From NCBI GenBank assembly GCA_028686075.1, contig JAQUCT010000001.1, forward strand, positions 175,581 through 238,249: a stretch of 62,669 nt of DNA, read 5' to 3'. This document shows positions 16,414 through 25,890 of the stretch, one piece after another (the stretch's first letter is position 1; each line of letters starts with the position of its first letter). The notes under the pieces are model-generated. The model searched no databases. It was not told the origin of the DNA and saw only the letters and a list, made by a program, of their open reading frames with translations. This DNA comes from Bacillota bacterium. GTDB taxonomy: Bacteria; Bacillota; Clostridia; Ch29. The position numbers were made by a program, and so were the translations under genes.

Positions 16414-19400
16414 ATGAATTCCGGATATATTATTCGCAGGATACAGGAAAGCCAGCAGTTTTTAGAAGCGGTTAAAGAGTTGGGAAGCGGCGCAGGAAAG
16501 GTGAACATGTCGGGGCTTTCGGGGTCCCGCAGCTCTTTTTGGGCGGCAGCCCTTGCCGATAAAGGTTTTCCCATAGTTATGGTATGCAGCAGCGAGGCAA
16601 GGGCCCGGGAGGTGTTGGAGGACTTAAAAAGCCTCACCGGGAATGTATATTACTACCCCCCGCTTCAGCCGGTTTTGTATAACGATATGGTACACAGCAT
16701 GGAGGCGGAATGGGAAAGGATAAGCACGCTGGATGCCATGGCCTCGGGGAATGCGGGAATGGTGGTGGCAACCGTGGAGGCACTGCTTTTTCCGGTTATG
16801 CCATCCGATAGATACAAAAAAACCACTCTTATATTTAATATCGGCGAAGAGCCCGGTATGGACAAGATATTGGAAAGGCTCGTGTTTGCCGGTTATAAAA
16901 GGGAACATATTACCGAAGGGCCGGGCCAGTTCAGCGTAAGGGGCGGTATATTGGACATATTTCCGGTGGGTAGCCTTTCCCCATGCAGGATAGAATTCTT
17001 CGGCGATATGGTGGATTCCATAAGGGTTCTGGACGCTGATTCGCAAAGGTCTGTGGAAAAGGTGGAAGGGATAAGGATACCCCCATGCAGGGAACTGCTA
17101 ACAGTGCCGGAGGAAAGGGAGGAAATCCTTAGGAATATGGACGCCGACCTAAAGGAAACGGTTAAGGGTTTAAAGGCCTCCGGCCTGGGAGATAGGGCGG
17201 AAGAACTTAAAGAAGATATCGCCGGGGTTAAGGTGGCCATTGAGGCAGTACCCGGTACCCGCCTTATAAGCAATTACTGGATGTACGGGTGTAAGGCGGT
17301 AAGCCCTATTGATTACATGGGACGGGACCATCTGGTGGTGCTGGATAATCCGGCCAGAGTAAAGGAAGAGGCGGAAAGGTTTCACGAAGGCTTTATAGAC
17401 CATTATAGTGACAGGCTGGAAAAGGGTAAGGTCTTAAATAGGCAGCAGCACAGGATACTGACACCTGAACAATTACAGCTTAAGTTGGACAAAACCCGTG
17501 TGGTGAATATTACCGATATACTCAAAGGGCAGGGTGTTTTATGCAGTTTTTCCACAAGGGGAATGGAATCCTTTCACGGGAAACTGCCTCTGGCAGTCAA
17601 GGAGATAGCCCGGCTTAAGAAGGAAGGATACGTGGTGGGCATACTGGTCGGCTCTTCTTCCAGGCTGGGGACGCTGCAGGAGGAGCTGATAAAAAACGAT
17701 ATATTTTCAGCCCTGGCCGAGGTCAACGCCGACAGGGACTTTCCGGCGGGGACGGTGGTACTAGGCAAGGGCACGGTGAAGGAGGGGTTCCTTTTCCCCG
17801 GGGCAAAGCTGGCGGTATTCTCCGACGGCGATATTTTTGGTACCACCAAAAAGAGGCTCAAGGCTGTCTCAAAGGCAAAAAAGAAGGGTATTGAAACTTT
17901 TACCGAGTTAAGACCCGGCGATTATGTGGTTCATGAGAATCAGGGTATAGGTATATACAAAGGAATCCAGGAACTAAAGGTAGAAGGGATAAAGAGGGAT
18001 TATCTCCAGATAGAATACAGGAACGGTGATATGCTTTACCTGCCCACCTATCAGTCCCACCTTATACAAAAGTACGTAGGCGCGGAGGGTAAAAGGGTCC
18101 GTGTAAGCAGGATGGGAGGCAGGGAATGGACAAAAACAAAGGCCGGTGTGAAGAGGGCGATTGAGGGTATGGCCAGGGAACTGCTGCAGTTGTACGCCGC
18201 AAGGGAGGCGGCAGAGGGGTATGCCTTTGGTGAGGATACCGTCTGGCAAAAGCAGTTTGATGACCTGTTTCCCTTTGAGGAGACTCCCGGTCAGCTTAGG
18301 TGTATAGAAGAGACAAAGAAGGACATGGAGCGGCCAAGGCCGATGGACCGACTGCTGTGTGGTGACGTGGGCTACGGAAAGACCGAAGTGGCAATGCGTG
18401 CCGCCTTCAAGGTGGTTATGGACGGGAAACAGGTGGCAATGCTGGTTCCCACCACCATACTTGCACAGCAGCACTATAATACATTTCGGCAGAGAATGGA
18501 ACAGTTTCCGGTAAACATCGAAATGATAAGCCGGTTCAGGACCGCCGGTCAGCAGCAGGAAATACTAATGCTCCTTAAGGAGGGAAACATTGATATACTC
18601 ATAGGCACCCACAGGCTTTTACAGCAGGATGTAGTATTCAAAGACCTTGGGCTGCTTGTGGTGGATGAGGAGCAAAGGTTCGGGGTGTGTCATAAAGAGG
18701 CTATAAAAAGGCTTAAGGGAAATATTGATGTCTTAACCCTCACTGCAACACCCATACCCAGAACGCTGCATATGTCCATGGCCGGGGTAAGGGATATGAG
18801 CGTTATTCTGGACCCTCCCAGGGACAGGTTCCCCGTTGAAACCTTCATAGTCGAACAGAGCGACCGCCTTATCCGGGACGCCATACAAAGGGAATTGGGC
18901 AGGAACGGCCAGGTTTATTTTGTCCACAACAGGGTTCATTCCATAGAAAAGATGGCAAGGGAACTGCGCACCCTTGTGCCCGGCGCGTCCATAGGCACAG
19001 CCCACGGTCAGATGGATGAGCGGGTCCTTGAAAGGGTTATGATGGACTTTCTGGGGCGAAAGTACGATATCCTGCTGTGCACCACCATTATTGAGAACGG
19101 GCTGGATATGCCCAATGTAAATACAATTATAGTTACAGATTCCGATAGGCTGGGGTTATCCCAGATGTATCAGCTAAAAGGCAGGGTGGGCAGGTCAAAC
19201 AGGATAGCCTATGCCTATTTTACCTATAGAAAGGATAAGGTGCTCACCGAAGCCGCTGAAAAAAGGCTCAAGGCCATCAAAGAGTTTACCGAATTCGGAG
19301 CGGGATTTAAGATTGCCTTAAGGGACCTGGAGATAAGGGGTGCCGGTAACATTTTAGGCCATGAGCAGCACGGGCATATGATGACTGTAGGCTACGACCT

Positions 19401-19917
19401 GTACTGCAAACTGCTGGACCAGACCGTAAAGGAACTAAAAGGGCTGCCGGTGGAACAAAGGGTGGAGACCCAGCTGGATTTGAAGGCCGACGCCTATATT
19501 CCCGATTTCTATATCCCCGATGAGAAGCAGAAGGTGGAAATATACAGAAGAATAGCCTCCATTGAAACCTTTGACGATTATTTGGATGTATATGATGAAT
19601 TATGCGACCGGTTCGGCGAGCCTGCAGGCCCGGTAACAAACCTGCTTTTGATTTCGCATATAAAGTCCCAGTGCCAGAGGCTTGGAATTCAGGCCGTTAT
19701 GCAAAAAGAGGGCATTATTAAAGTAGAGTTTGCAGAGAAGGCTCCGGTGGAGCCCAAGGCTATTGCCGCATTCCTCAATGAATACGCCGGCCGGGTTAAA
19801 TTCAAGGCCTCCAAAGCCCTTAGCTTTACCTTTAGAACCAATACGGAGGATTCTTACAGGTTGCTTATATTGATAAAAGGGGTTTTAGAAAAAATTATAT
19901 GTTTTAACAATGGGTAA
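16414..19917 (+). CDS. mfd: Transcription-repair coupling factor
   Basis: Mfd removes RNA polymerase stalled at DNA lesions and recruits UvrA. The protein has about 1167 residues, the usual length. In order it shows a UvrB-like N-terminal region (GSRSSFWAAALADKG), the RNA polymerase-interacting domain (GDYVVHENQGIG), a RecG-like helicase with Walker A GDVGYGKTEVA and DEEQRFG box, and the C-terminal TRCF domain. ATG 16414 follows AAGGGG; a TTG at 16405 is also in frame. Position between pth and spoVT is conserved in Firmicutes. Confidence 0.96.
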   Translation: MNSGYIIRRIQESQQFLEAVKELGSGAGKVNMSGLSGSRSSFWAAALADKGFPIVMVCSSEARAREVLEDLKSLTGNVYYYPPLQPVLYNDMVHSMEAEWERISTLDAMASGNAGMVVATVEALLFPVMPSDRYKKTTLIFNIGEEPGMDKILERLVFAGYKREHITEGPGQFSVRGGILDIFPVGSLSPCRIEFFGDMVDSIRVLDADSQRSVEKVEGIRIPPCRELLTVPEEREEILRNMDADLKETVKGLKASGLGDRAEELKEDIAGVKVAIEAVPGTRLISNYWMYGCKAVSPIDYMGRDHLVVLDNPARVKEEAERFHEGFIDHYSDRLEKGKVLNRQQHRILTPEQLQLKLDKTRVVNITDILKGQGVLCSFSTRGMESFHGKLPLAVKEIARLKKEGYVVGILVGSSSRLGTLQEELIKNDIFSALAEVNADRDFPAGTVVLGKGTVKEGFLFPGAKLAVFSDGDIFGTTKKRLKAVSKAKKKGIETFTELRPGDYVVHENQGIGIYKGIQELKVEGIKRDYLQIEYRNGDMLYLPTYQSHLIQKYVGAEGKRVRVSRMGGREWTKTKAGVKRAIEGMARELLQLYAAREAAEGYAFGEDTVWQKQFDDLFPFEETPGQLRCIEETKKDMERPRPMDRLLCGDVGYGKTEVAMRAAFKVVMDGKQVAMLVPTTILAQQHYNTFRQRMEQFPVNIEMISRFRTAGQQQEILMLLKEGNIDILIGTHRLLQQDVVFKDLGLLVVDEEQRFGVCHKEAIKRLKGNIDVLTLTATPIPRTLHMSMAGVRDMSVILDPPRDRFPVETFIVEQSDRLIRDAIQRELGRNGQVYFVHNRVHSIEKMARELRTLVPGASIGTAHGQMDERVLERVMMDFLGRKYDILLCTTIIENGLDMPNVNTIIVTDSDRLGLSQMYQLKGRVGRSNRIAYAYFTYRKDKVLTEAAEKRLKAIKEFTEFGAGFKIALRDLEIRGAGNILGHEQHGHMMTVGYDLYCKLLDQTVKELKGLPVEQRVETQLDLKADAYIPDFYIPDEKQKVEIYRRIASIETFDDYLDVYDELCDRFGEPAGPVTNLLLISHIKSQCQRLGIQAVMQKEGIIKVEFAEKAPVEPKAIAAFLNEYAGRVKFKASKALSFTFRTNTEDSYRLLILIKGVLEKIICFNNG

Positions 19918-19967
19918 ATTACTATATAATTAGAATAAGTGATTTCAGGTAGGGGAGTGAATTTAAC

Positions 19968-20942
19968 TTGAGGATAAACAAAAGCCTATTGATAGTCGCA
20001 ACCGTGGCACTTAGTGTTACGCTTGCAGGTTGCGGTATAGTGAGGAAAAACCCCGCGGCGGAGAAAAACGCGGCGGTGGCCGAGGTAAACGGACAGGTAA
20101 TCACCAAAGAGGAGTTTGACAAGAGCTTTGAATTATACAAAACCACCTATGAAAGCCAGTACGGCCCCGATATATGGAGTACGGATATGGACGGCAAAAA
20201 GTTTATTGATGTGATAAAGGAACAGGTGGTTGAAAAGCTTATAAACGACAGGCTTGTAATGGAGGATGCCAGGGAGCAGGGTATCGAGGTCGCCGATGCG
20301 GAGGTAGACCAGGAAATAAAAACCATAAAGGATTACTTTGATGATGAGCAAAGGTACCTGGATTTTCTGGCTGCACAAAATTTAAGCGAGGAAGAATTCG
20401 CTGCCCAGGTAAAACAGGACCTTATAATAGGTAAATATAGGGAAACGGTTGTGGAGGGCGTTACCGTTTCGGAGGAGGATATAAGGAAGTATTATGACGA
20501 AAACCCGAAGGAATTTAAAAACGATACGGTAAAAGCGAGCCACATTCTGCTTGATACCCGGGAAGAGGCCGAGGACGTGTTAGTCAAGGTAAAGGCCGGT
20601 GAGGACTTTGGTGATTTGGCGGAAGAGTATTCGGTGGAACAGGGCGCGCAGACCACCAAGGGAGACTTAGGCGAGTTCGGGTACGGATACATGGTGGAAC
20701 CCTTCGAGGAGGCTGCCTTTGGGCTGGAGGAGGGCGAGATAAGCGATATAGTGGAGACCCAGTTCGGGTTTCATATAATAAAGGTTTATGAGAAGACCGT
20801 GGTGGACCCCATTCCTTTTGAGGAGGCCAGGGAAGATATTGAGGATATGCTTATTTATTACGAGCAGGAAGAAAAGTATATAGAGGAAGTGGCGAAGCTT
20901 AAGGAGCAGGCGGATATAAAAATCTATTCCAAAAATATGTAA
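19968..20942 (+). CDS. PrsA-like foldase lipoprotein, PpiC/parvulin type
   Basis: This surface lipoprotein of 324 residues has the lipobox VTLAGC (Cys about 23), a SurA-N/PpiC N-terminal chaperone region, and a parvulin peptidyl-prolyl isomerase domain at about residues 185-280 (ASHILLDTREEAEDVL, then GDLGEFGYGYMVEPFEEAAF and FGFHIIKV). It would help exported proteins fold outside the membrane. It starts with TTG at 19968 behind AGGGGAGTG. In this order the gene lies between mfd and spoVT, an insertion relative to B. subtilis but common in Clostridia. Confidence 0.85.
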   Translation: MRINKSLLIVATVALSVTLAGCGIVRKNPAAEKNAAVAEVNGQVITKEEFDKSFELYKTTYESQYGPDIWSTDMDGKKFIDVIKEQVVEKLINDRLVMEDAREQGIEVADAEVDQEIKTIKDYFDDEQRYLDFLAAQNLSEEEFAAQVKQDLIIGKYRETVVEGVTVSEEDIRKYYDENPKEFKNDTVKASHILLDTREEAEDVLVKVKAGEDFGDLAEEYSVEQGAQTTKGDLGEFGYGYMVEPFEEAAFGLEEGEISDIVETQFGFHIIKVYEKTVVDPIPFEEAREDIEDMLIYYEQEEKYIEEVAKLKEQADIKIYSKNM

Positions 20943-21065
20943 CAAAATAATGGCCCCCTTTTTTTGTATTTGGACAGTGGATTATGAATAAAATTCTTCC
21001 AAGTATCTAATAATAATCTTGCTGGATAATTTGTAACAAAATACAGAAAAAGGAGGGATACATCG

Positions 21066-21623
21066 TTGAAGGCAACCGGAATAGTGAGGCGCATTGATGA
21101 CCTTGGTAGGGTTGTAATACCCAAGGAGATAAGACGCACCCTGAGAATTAGAGAAGGCGACCCCCTTGAGATTTTTACCGACAGGGAGGGGGAAGTAATA
21201 CTGAAGAAGTATTCACCTATCGGAGAACTAAGCGAATTTGCACAGGAGTATGCAGAATCCCTTAATGAAGCATCTGGCCATGTAGCAGTTATCGCTGATA
21301 GAGATACAGTAATAACCGTAGCAGGTACATCTAAAAAGGAACATTTTGAAAAGAAAGTTAGTGCTGCTCTTGAAAAGATAATGGAGGAAAAGAAACCAAT
21401 TGTTCTTAACAAGAGTGAAGACCACCGTATTATAAGCGTTGTTTCCGATGAAGACGGGGAAACGAAGTATACTGCTCAGGTAATTGCCCCGATAGTTTCC
21501 TTAGGCGATCCGATAGGAGCAGTCATACTACTTTCTAAAGAAAATGATGTTAGGATGGGAGATTTGGAGATAAAGCTGTCAACTGCAGCGGCTTCCTTCT
21601 TGGGAAAACAGATGGAGCAATAG
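21066..21623 (+). CDS. spoVT: Stage V sporulation protein T
   Basis: SpoVT is a forespore transcription regulator that modulates sigma-G genes. The protein of 185 residues has an N-terminal AbrB-like swapped-hairpin DNA-binding domain at about 1-50 (ATGIVRRIDDLGRVVIPKEI) and a C-terminal GAF-like domain. TTG start at 21066, with AAAGGAGGG about 8 bp upstream. In its normal place after mfd (with the prsA-like gene between), and ended by a terminator. Confidence 0.95.
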   Translation: MKATGIVRRIDDLGRVVIPKEIRRTLRIREGDPLEIFTDREGEVILKKYSPIGELSEFAQEYAESLNEASGHVAVIADRDTVITVAGTSKKEHFEKKVSAALEKIMEEKKPIVLNKSEDHRIISVVSDEDGETKYTAQVIAPIVSLGDPIGAVILLSKENDVRMGDLEIKLSTAAASFLGKQMEQ

Positions 21624-21649
21624 TGCCAATGCGGACAAGAATAAGCGTA

Positions 21650-21680
21650 AAAACAGCAGTGTTAAGGCTGCTGTTTTTTA
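21650..21680 (+). terminator. Rho-independent terminator of spoVT
   Basis: AAACAGCAG (21651-21659) pairs with CTGCTGTTT (21668-21676), followed by a run of T. Confidence 0.85.
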
Positions 21681-21784
21681 TCTTGGTGTTGTGGTGCCAT
21701 TATAGGCAACACTGTTTATAATTGGCTATTTCTGATATAATAATTATGTTTTATAGATGCTGAAAAATTAGGGGGTATAAAGCC

Positions 21785-23383
21785 ATGCAGAAGCATTCGC
21801 TTATAAAGGGGACACTCATACTTGGTATAGCCGGGGTCATAGTAAAGGTAATTGGCGCGATCTACCGGATACCCCTTGCCAATATAATAACCTCCGAGGG
21901 TATGGGATATTATGGTTCGGCATATCCTATATACGGTTTTCTGATTGCGATTTCAACGACGGGGCTGCCCACCGCTATATCAAAACTGGTTTCGGAAAAA
22001 ACCGCACTGGGACTTCCCGGTGAAGCGTACAGAGTGTTTAGGGTCTCCTTTGCCACGTTGTTTGTTGTGGGCCTTGTATCTTCAACGGCATTGTTCGCCG
22101 GTTCAAAGTATCTGGTGGGCGTTTTGCAGAACCCGAAGGCCTATTATTCGATGCTTGCTGTCGCACCGGCACTTTTTTTCGTGCCGCTTATGTCCGCCTT
22201 CCGGGGTTATTTTCAGGGGCTGCAGAATATGGTACCTACCGCTCTTTCACAAATTTTCGAGCAGCTTGGAAGGGTGGCGGTAGGATTTGCACTGGCTGTA
22301 GTGCTTTTACCCAGGGGACTTGAGTATGCTGCTGCAGGTGCTTCCTTCGGAGCCTCCTCGGGGGCCGTGGCAGGACTGATTACTATTTATATAATATATG
22401 TGATATACCGAAAGAGGATGATGACCGGTTTGCAAGAGGTTCCCGCCCATGCCAGGGAACCGGTAAAAAGCATATTGTACCGGCTTTTTGCCATAGCCAT
22501 ACCCATAACCCTGGGAACCTCGGTAATGCCTCTGATGACTCTTATAGACCTTAGCATAGTTGTAAGGAGGCTTCAGTTTGCCGGTTTTTCGGTAGAGCAG
22601 TCCAACAGTATGTACGGGCAGCTTTCCCAGATGGCCGCCACCCTTATTAACTTTCCACAGGTAATAACTGTAGCACTGGCCGCCAGCCTTGTTCCCGCCA
22701 TATCCGAATCGGTGGCCCGCAGGGATAGTAAAGGGATGAGGAAAAAAGCCGTCATGGGTATGAAAACCGGTATACTTGTCGGGCTGCCCGCCTCGGCGGG
22801 GCTGTTCGTACTATCCCGGCCTATAATACTTATGCTCTATCCTAGGGAACCGGAAACATGGATGGTACTGCAGGTGCTGGCACTGGGATTCGTATTCCTG
22901 GCCGTTATCCAGACCGCCACCGGAATTCTCCAGGGCGTAGGCAAACCTATAATTCCGGTTAAAAATCTCTTGATAGGTTCCGCTTTTAAACTGGTTACCA
23001 GCTATTTTTTAACCGGGATTGCAGCAATAAACATAAGGGGTGCCGCCCTTGGTACGGTGGTGGGTTATCTGGTGGCGTCCATACTCAATTACTTTGCAGT
23101 AAAAAGGGAGATAGGCACTACCATAGGGTTTGTTGATTCTCTGTTAAAGCCGATGGCGGCAACCCTTGTTATGGCCGTTTCGGCGGTAGCGGTTTACCGG
23201 GGTGTCTTTGGGGTGGTGGGCAGAAATACAATAGCCACTCTGGCTGCGGTAATAGCCGGAGTGGTATTATACGGTGCTGTACTCGTGCTTATTGGCGGAA
23301 TAACTGCCAGTGAACTGGAGCTGATGCCGGGGGGCAAAAAGATATCTGCCCTGCTCAATAAAACAGGAATATTCAAAAAATAG
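21785..23383 (+). CDS. spoVB: SpoVB/MurJ-like flippase (MOP superfamily)
   Basis: This polytopic membrane protein of 532 residues, with about 14 hydrophobic segments, belongs to the polysaccharide transport (MATE-like MOP) superfamily. It begins KGTLILGIAGVIVKVIGAIY, typical of SpoVB/YabM/YkvU proteins, which take part in spore cortex peptidoglycan or lipid-linked precursor transport. Its place between spoVT and yabN matches yabM of B. subtilis. Precise substrate is not determined by sequence; the sporulation role is from family and context. Confidence 0.85.
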   Translation: MQKHSLIKGTLILGIAGVIVKVIGAIYRIPLANIITSEGMGYYGSAYPIYGFLIAISTTGLPTAISKLVSEKTALGLPGEAYRVFRVSFATLFVVGLVSSTALFAGSKYLVGVLQNPKAYYSMLAVAPALFFVPLMSAFRGYFQGLQNMVPTALSQIFEQLGRVAVGFALAVVLLPRGLEYAAAGASFGASSGAVAGLITIYIIYVIYRKRMMTGLQEVPAHAREPVKSILYRLFAIAIPITLGTSVMPLMTLIDLSIVVRRLQFAGFSVEQSNSMYGQLSQMAATLINFPQVITVALAASLVPAISESVARRDSKGMRKKAVMGMKTGILVGLPASAGLFVLSRPIILMLYPREPETWMVLQVLALGFVFLAVIQTATGILQGVGKPIIPVKNLLIGSAFKLVTSYFLTGIAAINIRGAALGTVVGYLVASILNYFAVKREIGTTIGFVDSLLKPMAATLVMAVSAVAVYRGVFGVVGRNTIATLAAVIAGVVLYGAVLVLIGGITASELELMPGGKKISALLNKTGIFKK

Positions 23384-23397
23384 GGGGAATAAGGCTT

Positions 23398-24870
23398 ATG
23401 GGAAATATAACGGTGGTAGGTTTAGGCCCCGGGTCATGGTGGCACCTTACTCTGGAAGGGGTTGAAACCCTTGAAAAGGCCCAAAGGATTTTTTTGAGAA
23501 CGGAAAAACATCCGGTTGTGGAGCATTTGAAAGACCGGGGTATTAAATATAGTTCCTTTGACAGTTTCTACAACGAGGAAGCAACCTTTGAGGGAGTATA
23601 CTCCCGGATTGCGAAGGTGTTGATCGAGGAAACAAAAAATGGCGATTTGGTGTATGCAGTACCCGGCAATCCAGCTGTTGCGGAGACCAGCTATTATTTG
23701 CTACTTGGCCTTGCAAAGGAAAGGGGAATAGAAGTACTGACGGTGCCCGGAATGAGCTTTTTGGAAATAGTCTACCAAAGGCTGGGTATAGACCCGGTGA
23801 AAGGTCTTCAGGTGCTGGACGGGCTTGGGCTTAAGGCATGGCGGATAGATACCGGTAAGGATTTAATAATAACTCAGGTCTATGACCGGCTTACCGCCTC
23901 GGAGGTAAAGCTAGCTCTATTGGAACGCTATGGGGTGGAACATCCAATATGGGTGATAAGGGCAGCAGGGGTAAAGGGCCGGGAAATTGTGCAGCAAATA
24001 TCCCTTTATCGGTTGGACAGGCTTTCATACATAGATTACCTGACCAGTGTATACGTACCGGCATCAAAGGAAAAGGTTTATAATATTGAGGACTTGATTG
24101 AAATAATGAGGACCTTAAGAGGAGAAGAGGGCTGTCCCTGGGACAGGGAACAGGACCGCCAAAGCCTTAAGCCCTATCTGCTGGAAGAGGCCTACGAGGT
24201 TTTGGATGCCATAGAAAAGGAGGACTTATGTCTTTTGAGCGAGGAACTGGGAGACCTTCTTCTCCAGGTAGTATTTCATGCCCAGATAGCCGACGAGGAA
24301 GGGGAATTTGATTTTGATGCGGTGGTTGGAGGAATATGCGAAAAACTTATCCGGCGTCATCCCCATGTATTCGGCGGCAAAAAAGCTCGGGACAGCGACG
24401 GTGCCCTGGATAAATGGGAGGCCTCAAAGAGGAAGGAAAAGGGTGTAAAGGGCTATACGGGAGCCCTCCGGGACATACCTCAAACGCTCCCTTCACTAAT
24501 GCGTAGCTACAAGGTACAGCAGAAAGCCGCCCTGGCTGGGTTCGATTGGGAAGAAATAGAGGACGTTATGGATAAGGTTAGGGAGGAGCTAACTGAACTG
24601 GAAGAGGTATATAAAACCGGAGAAATGAGCAAAATAAAGGAAGAGCTTGGGGATTTACTGTTTGCCGTAGTGAACCTGGCGCGGTTTGAAGGCGTTCGGC
24701 CGGAACTTGCCTTAAGGGAAACGATCGAAAAGTTCATTCAAAGGTTTGATTTTGTTGAGGATGGGGCTAGAAAGTTAGGAAAAACCCTCGATAAAATGAC
24801 TTTAGACCAGATGGAAGATCTATGGCAGAGGGCAAAGGTACATAAATTCAATAAAAATGATAAAAAATAG
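23398..24870 (+). CDS. yabN: YabN-like fusion of tetrapyrrole methylase domain and MazG NTP pyrophosphohydrolase
   Basis: The 490-residue protein combines an N-terminal SAM-dependent tetrapyrrole-methylase domain (VVGLGPGSW at about 5-13; VPGNPAVAETSYYLL) with a C-terminal MazG NTP pyrophosphatase. The MazG part has EEGCPWDREQDRQSLKPYLL at about 242-261 and EELGDLLLQVVFHAQ, with a second MazG-like copy near residues 385-430. It probably cleaves abnormal or excess NTPs; the methylase role is unknown. It follows spoVB by 14 bp. Confidence 0.92.
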   Translation: MGNITVVGLGPGSWWHLTLEGVETLEKAQRIFLRTEKHPVVEHLKDRGIKYSSFDSFYNEEATFEGVYSRIAKVLIEETKNGDLVYAVPGNPAVAETSYYLLLGLAKERGIEVLTVPGMSFLEIVYQRLGIDPVKGLQVLDGLGLKAWRIDTGKDLIITQVYDRLTASEVKLALLERYGVEHPIWVIRAAGVKGREIVQQISLYRLDRLSYIDYLTSVYVPASKEKVYNIEDLIEIMRTLRGEEGCPWDREQDRQSLKPYLLEEAYEVLDAIEKEDLCLLSEELGDLLLQVVFHAQIADEEGEFDFDAVVGGICEKLIRRHPHVFGGKKARDSDGALDKWEASKRKEKGVKGYTGALRDIPQTLPSLMRSYKVQQKAALAGFDWEEIEDVMDKVREELTELEEVYKTGEMSKIKEELGDLLFAVVNLARFEGVRPELALRETIEKFIQRFDFVEDGARKLGKTLDKMTLDQMEDLWQRAKVHKFNKNDKK

Positions 24871-24944
24871 TACCGGAGAGAAGGAATCTCAAAGATTACG
24901 TAGAATAGCATAAATGGAAATCCAATATAAGGGAGGTAATTTGT

Positions 24945-25220
24945 TTGAACAAAGCAGAACTAATTGCCAGCATGGCTGAAAAAAGTGGTTTGACAAAAAA
25001 AGACACGGAAAAGGCAGTAAATGCGTTTATGGAATCGGTAAACGAAGCGTTGTTACAGGGAGAAAAGGTACAGTTGGTAGGCTTTGGAACTTTTGAGGTT
25101 AAGTCGAGGAAGGAAAGAAAGGGACGCAATCCCAAGACTCAGGAGGAAATGGTAATACCTGCTTCCAAGGCTCCGGTGTTCAAAGCCGGAAAAGCGCTGA
25201 AGGATATGGTAAATCAATAA
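24945..25220 (+). CDS. hup: HU-family DNA-binding protein
   Basis: HU is the small histone-like protein that bends DNA and compacts the nucleoid. The 91 residues include LIASMAEKSGLTKKDTEKAV at the N-terminus, the GFGTFEVKSRKERKGRNPKT arm with the conserved RxxRxGRNPxT pattern, and a C-terminal FKAGKALKD. TTG start at 24945, with GGGAGGT upstream. A strong terminator follows. HU between yabN and yabO is common in Clostridia. Confidence 0.95.
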   Translation: MNKAELIASMAEKSGLTKKDTEKAVNAFMESVNEALLQGEKVQLVGFGTFEVKSRKERKGRNPKTQEEMVIPASKAPVFKAGKALKDMVNQ

Positions 25221-25228
25221 TAGGGAAT

Positions 25229-25258
25229 AAAAATCAGGTCTTTGGCCTGATTTTTCTC
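25229..25258 (+). terminator. Rho-independent terminator of hup
   Basis: AAAAATCAGG (25229-25238) pairs with CCTGATTTTT (25246-25255) around a seven-base loop, then T-rich sequence. Confidence 0.9.
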
Positions 25259-25285
25259 TTAAAGGTAAACGAGAGGATTGGTCAT

Positions 25286-25528
25286 TTGAGATTGGACAAG
25301 TTTCTTAAGGAATCCAGACTGATTAAAAGAAGAACCGTTGCCAAAGAGGCCTGCGAGCGGGGCAGAATACTGCAAAATGGAAGGGTGGCTAAGGCGGGCT
25401 CGGAGGTTAAGCCGGGGGATGTGTTAGAGCTTTCCTTTGGCGCAAGGAAGCTTAAGGTTCGGGTTGAAAGCATAATGGAACACGTCGGCAAGGACAAGGC
25501 AAGGGAAATGTATAACATTATAGAGTAA
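25286..25528 (+). CDS. rqcP: RqcP/YabO-type S4-domain RNA-binding protein
   Basis: This 80-residue S4-domain protein starts MRLDKFLKESRLIKRRTVAK and continues through the RNA-binding turn LQNGRVAKAGSEVKPGD. In B. subtilis YabO is RqcP, which acts with RqcH in C-terminal alanine tailing of stalled nascent chains on the 50S subunit. Start is TTG at 25286. It lies between the HU gene and the inserted exporter island; in most relatives yabP would come next or one gene later. Confidence 0.9.
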   Translation: MRLDKFLKESRLIKRRTVAKEACERGRILQNGRVAKAGSEVKPGDVLELSFGARKLKVRVESIMEHVGKDKAREMYNIIE

Positions 25529-25563
25529 AAAAGCGGCGGGGATTTAATCCCCGCCGCTTTTTT
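25527..25563 (+). terminator. Rho-independent terminator of rqcP
   Basis: A very strong hairpin: AAAAAAGCGGCGGGG (from 25527) pairs with CCCCGCCGCTTTTTT (to 25563), loop of about five bases. It overlaps the end of rqcP (TAA 25526-25528). Confidence 0.95.
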
Positions 25564-25890
25564 AACCATTGCCTGGTGCCGGGGCTCTTTTATTCATTTT
25601 TGTGCAGGTTACTCTTTATCCTGTCCAGGTTGGTACCCCGTCCGTAGACGCCGCTTATATAAAGAACCAGGCAGGCATCATTAACGAACAATTGGTAAAC
25701 CTGAATAAGGATAAAACCAGTCGTAGTTGATTAGACGAAAGGAACAATGAGATATGGCAAGAAGAACAATTTTTTTCTACAATATACTAACGCAATCGTA
25801 TATCACCATACTCTTGACTAAAGGCAAGTAAAGCTATACAACTGAAGTGACCACACTGGTCAAAAGAACAACTAAACGGTGGAGGTAGTT
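25564..25890. other. Intergenic left boundary of the exporter island
   Basis: No real gene is seen. A short frame around 25655-25730 reads like a protein tail (IINEQLVNLNKDKTSRS before a stop) but lacks a start or ribosome site and may be debris from an older insertion. The junction between backbone and A/T-rich island sequence lies in this stretch. Confidence 0.4.
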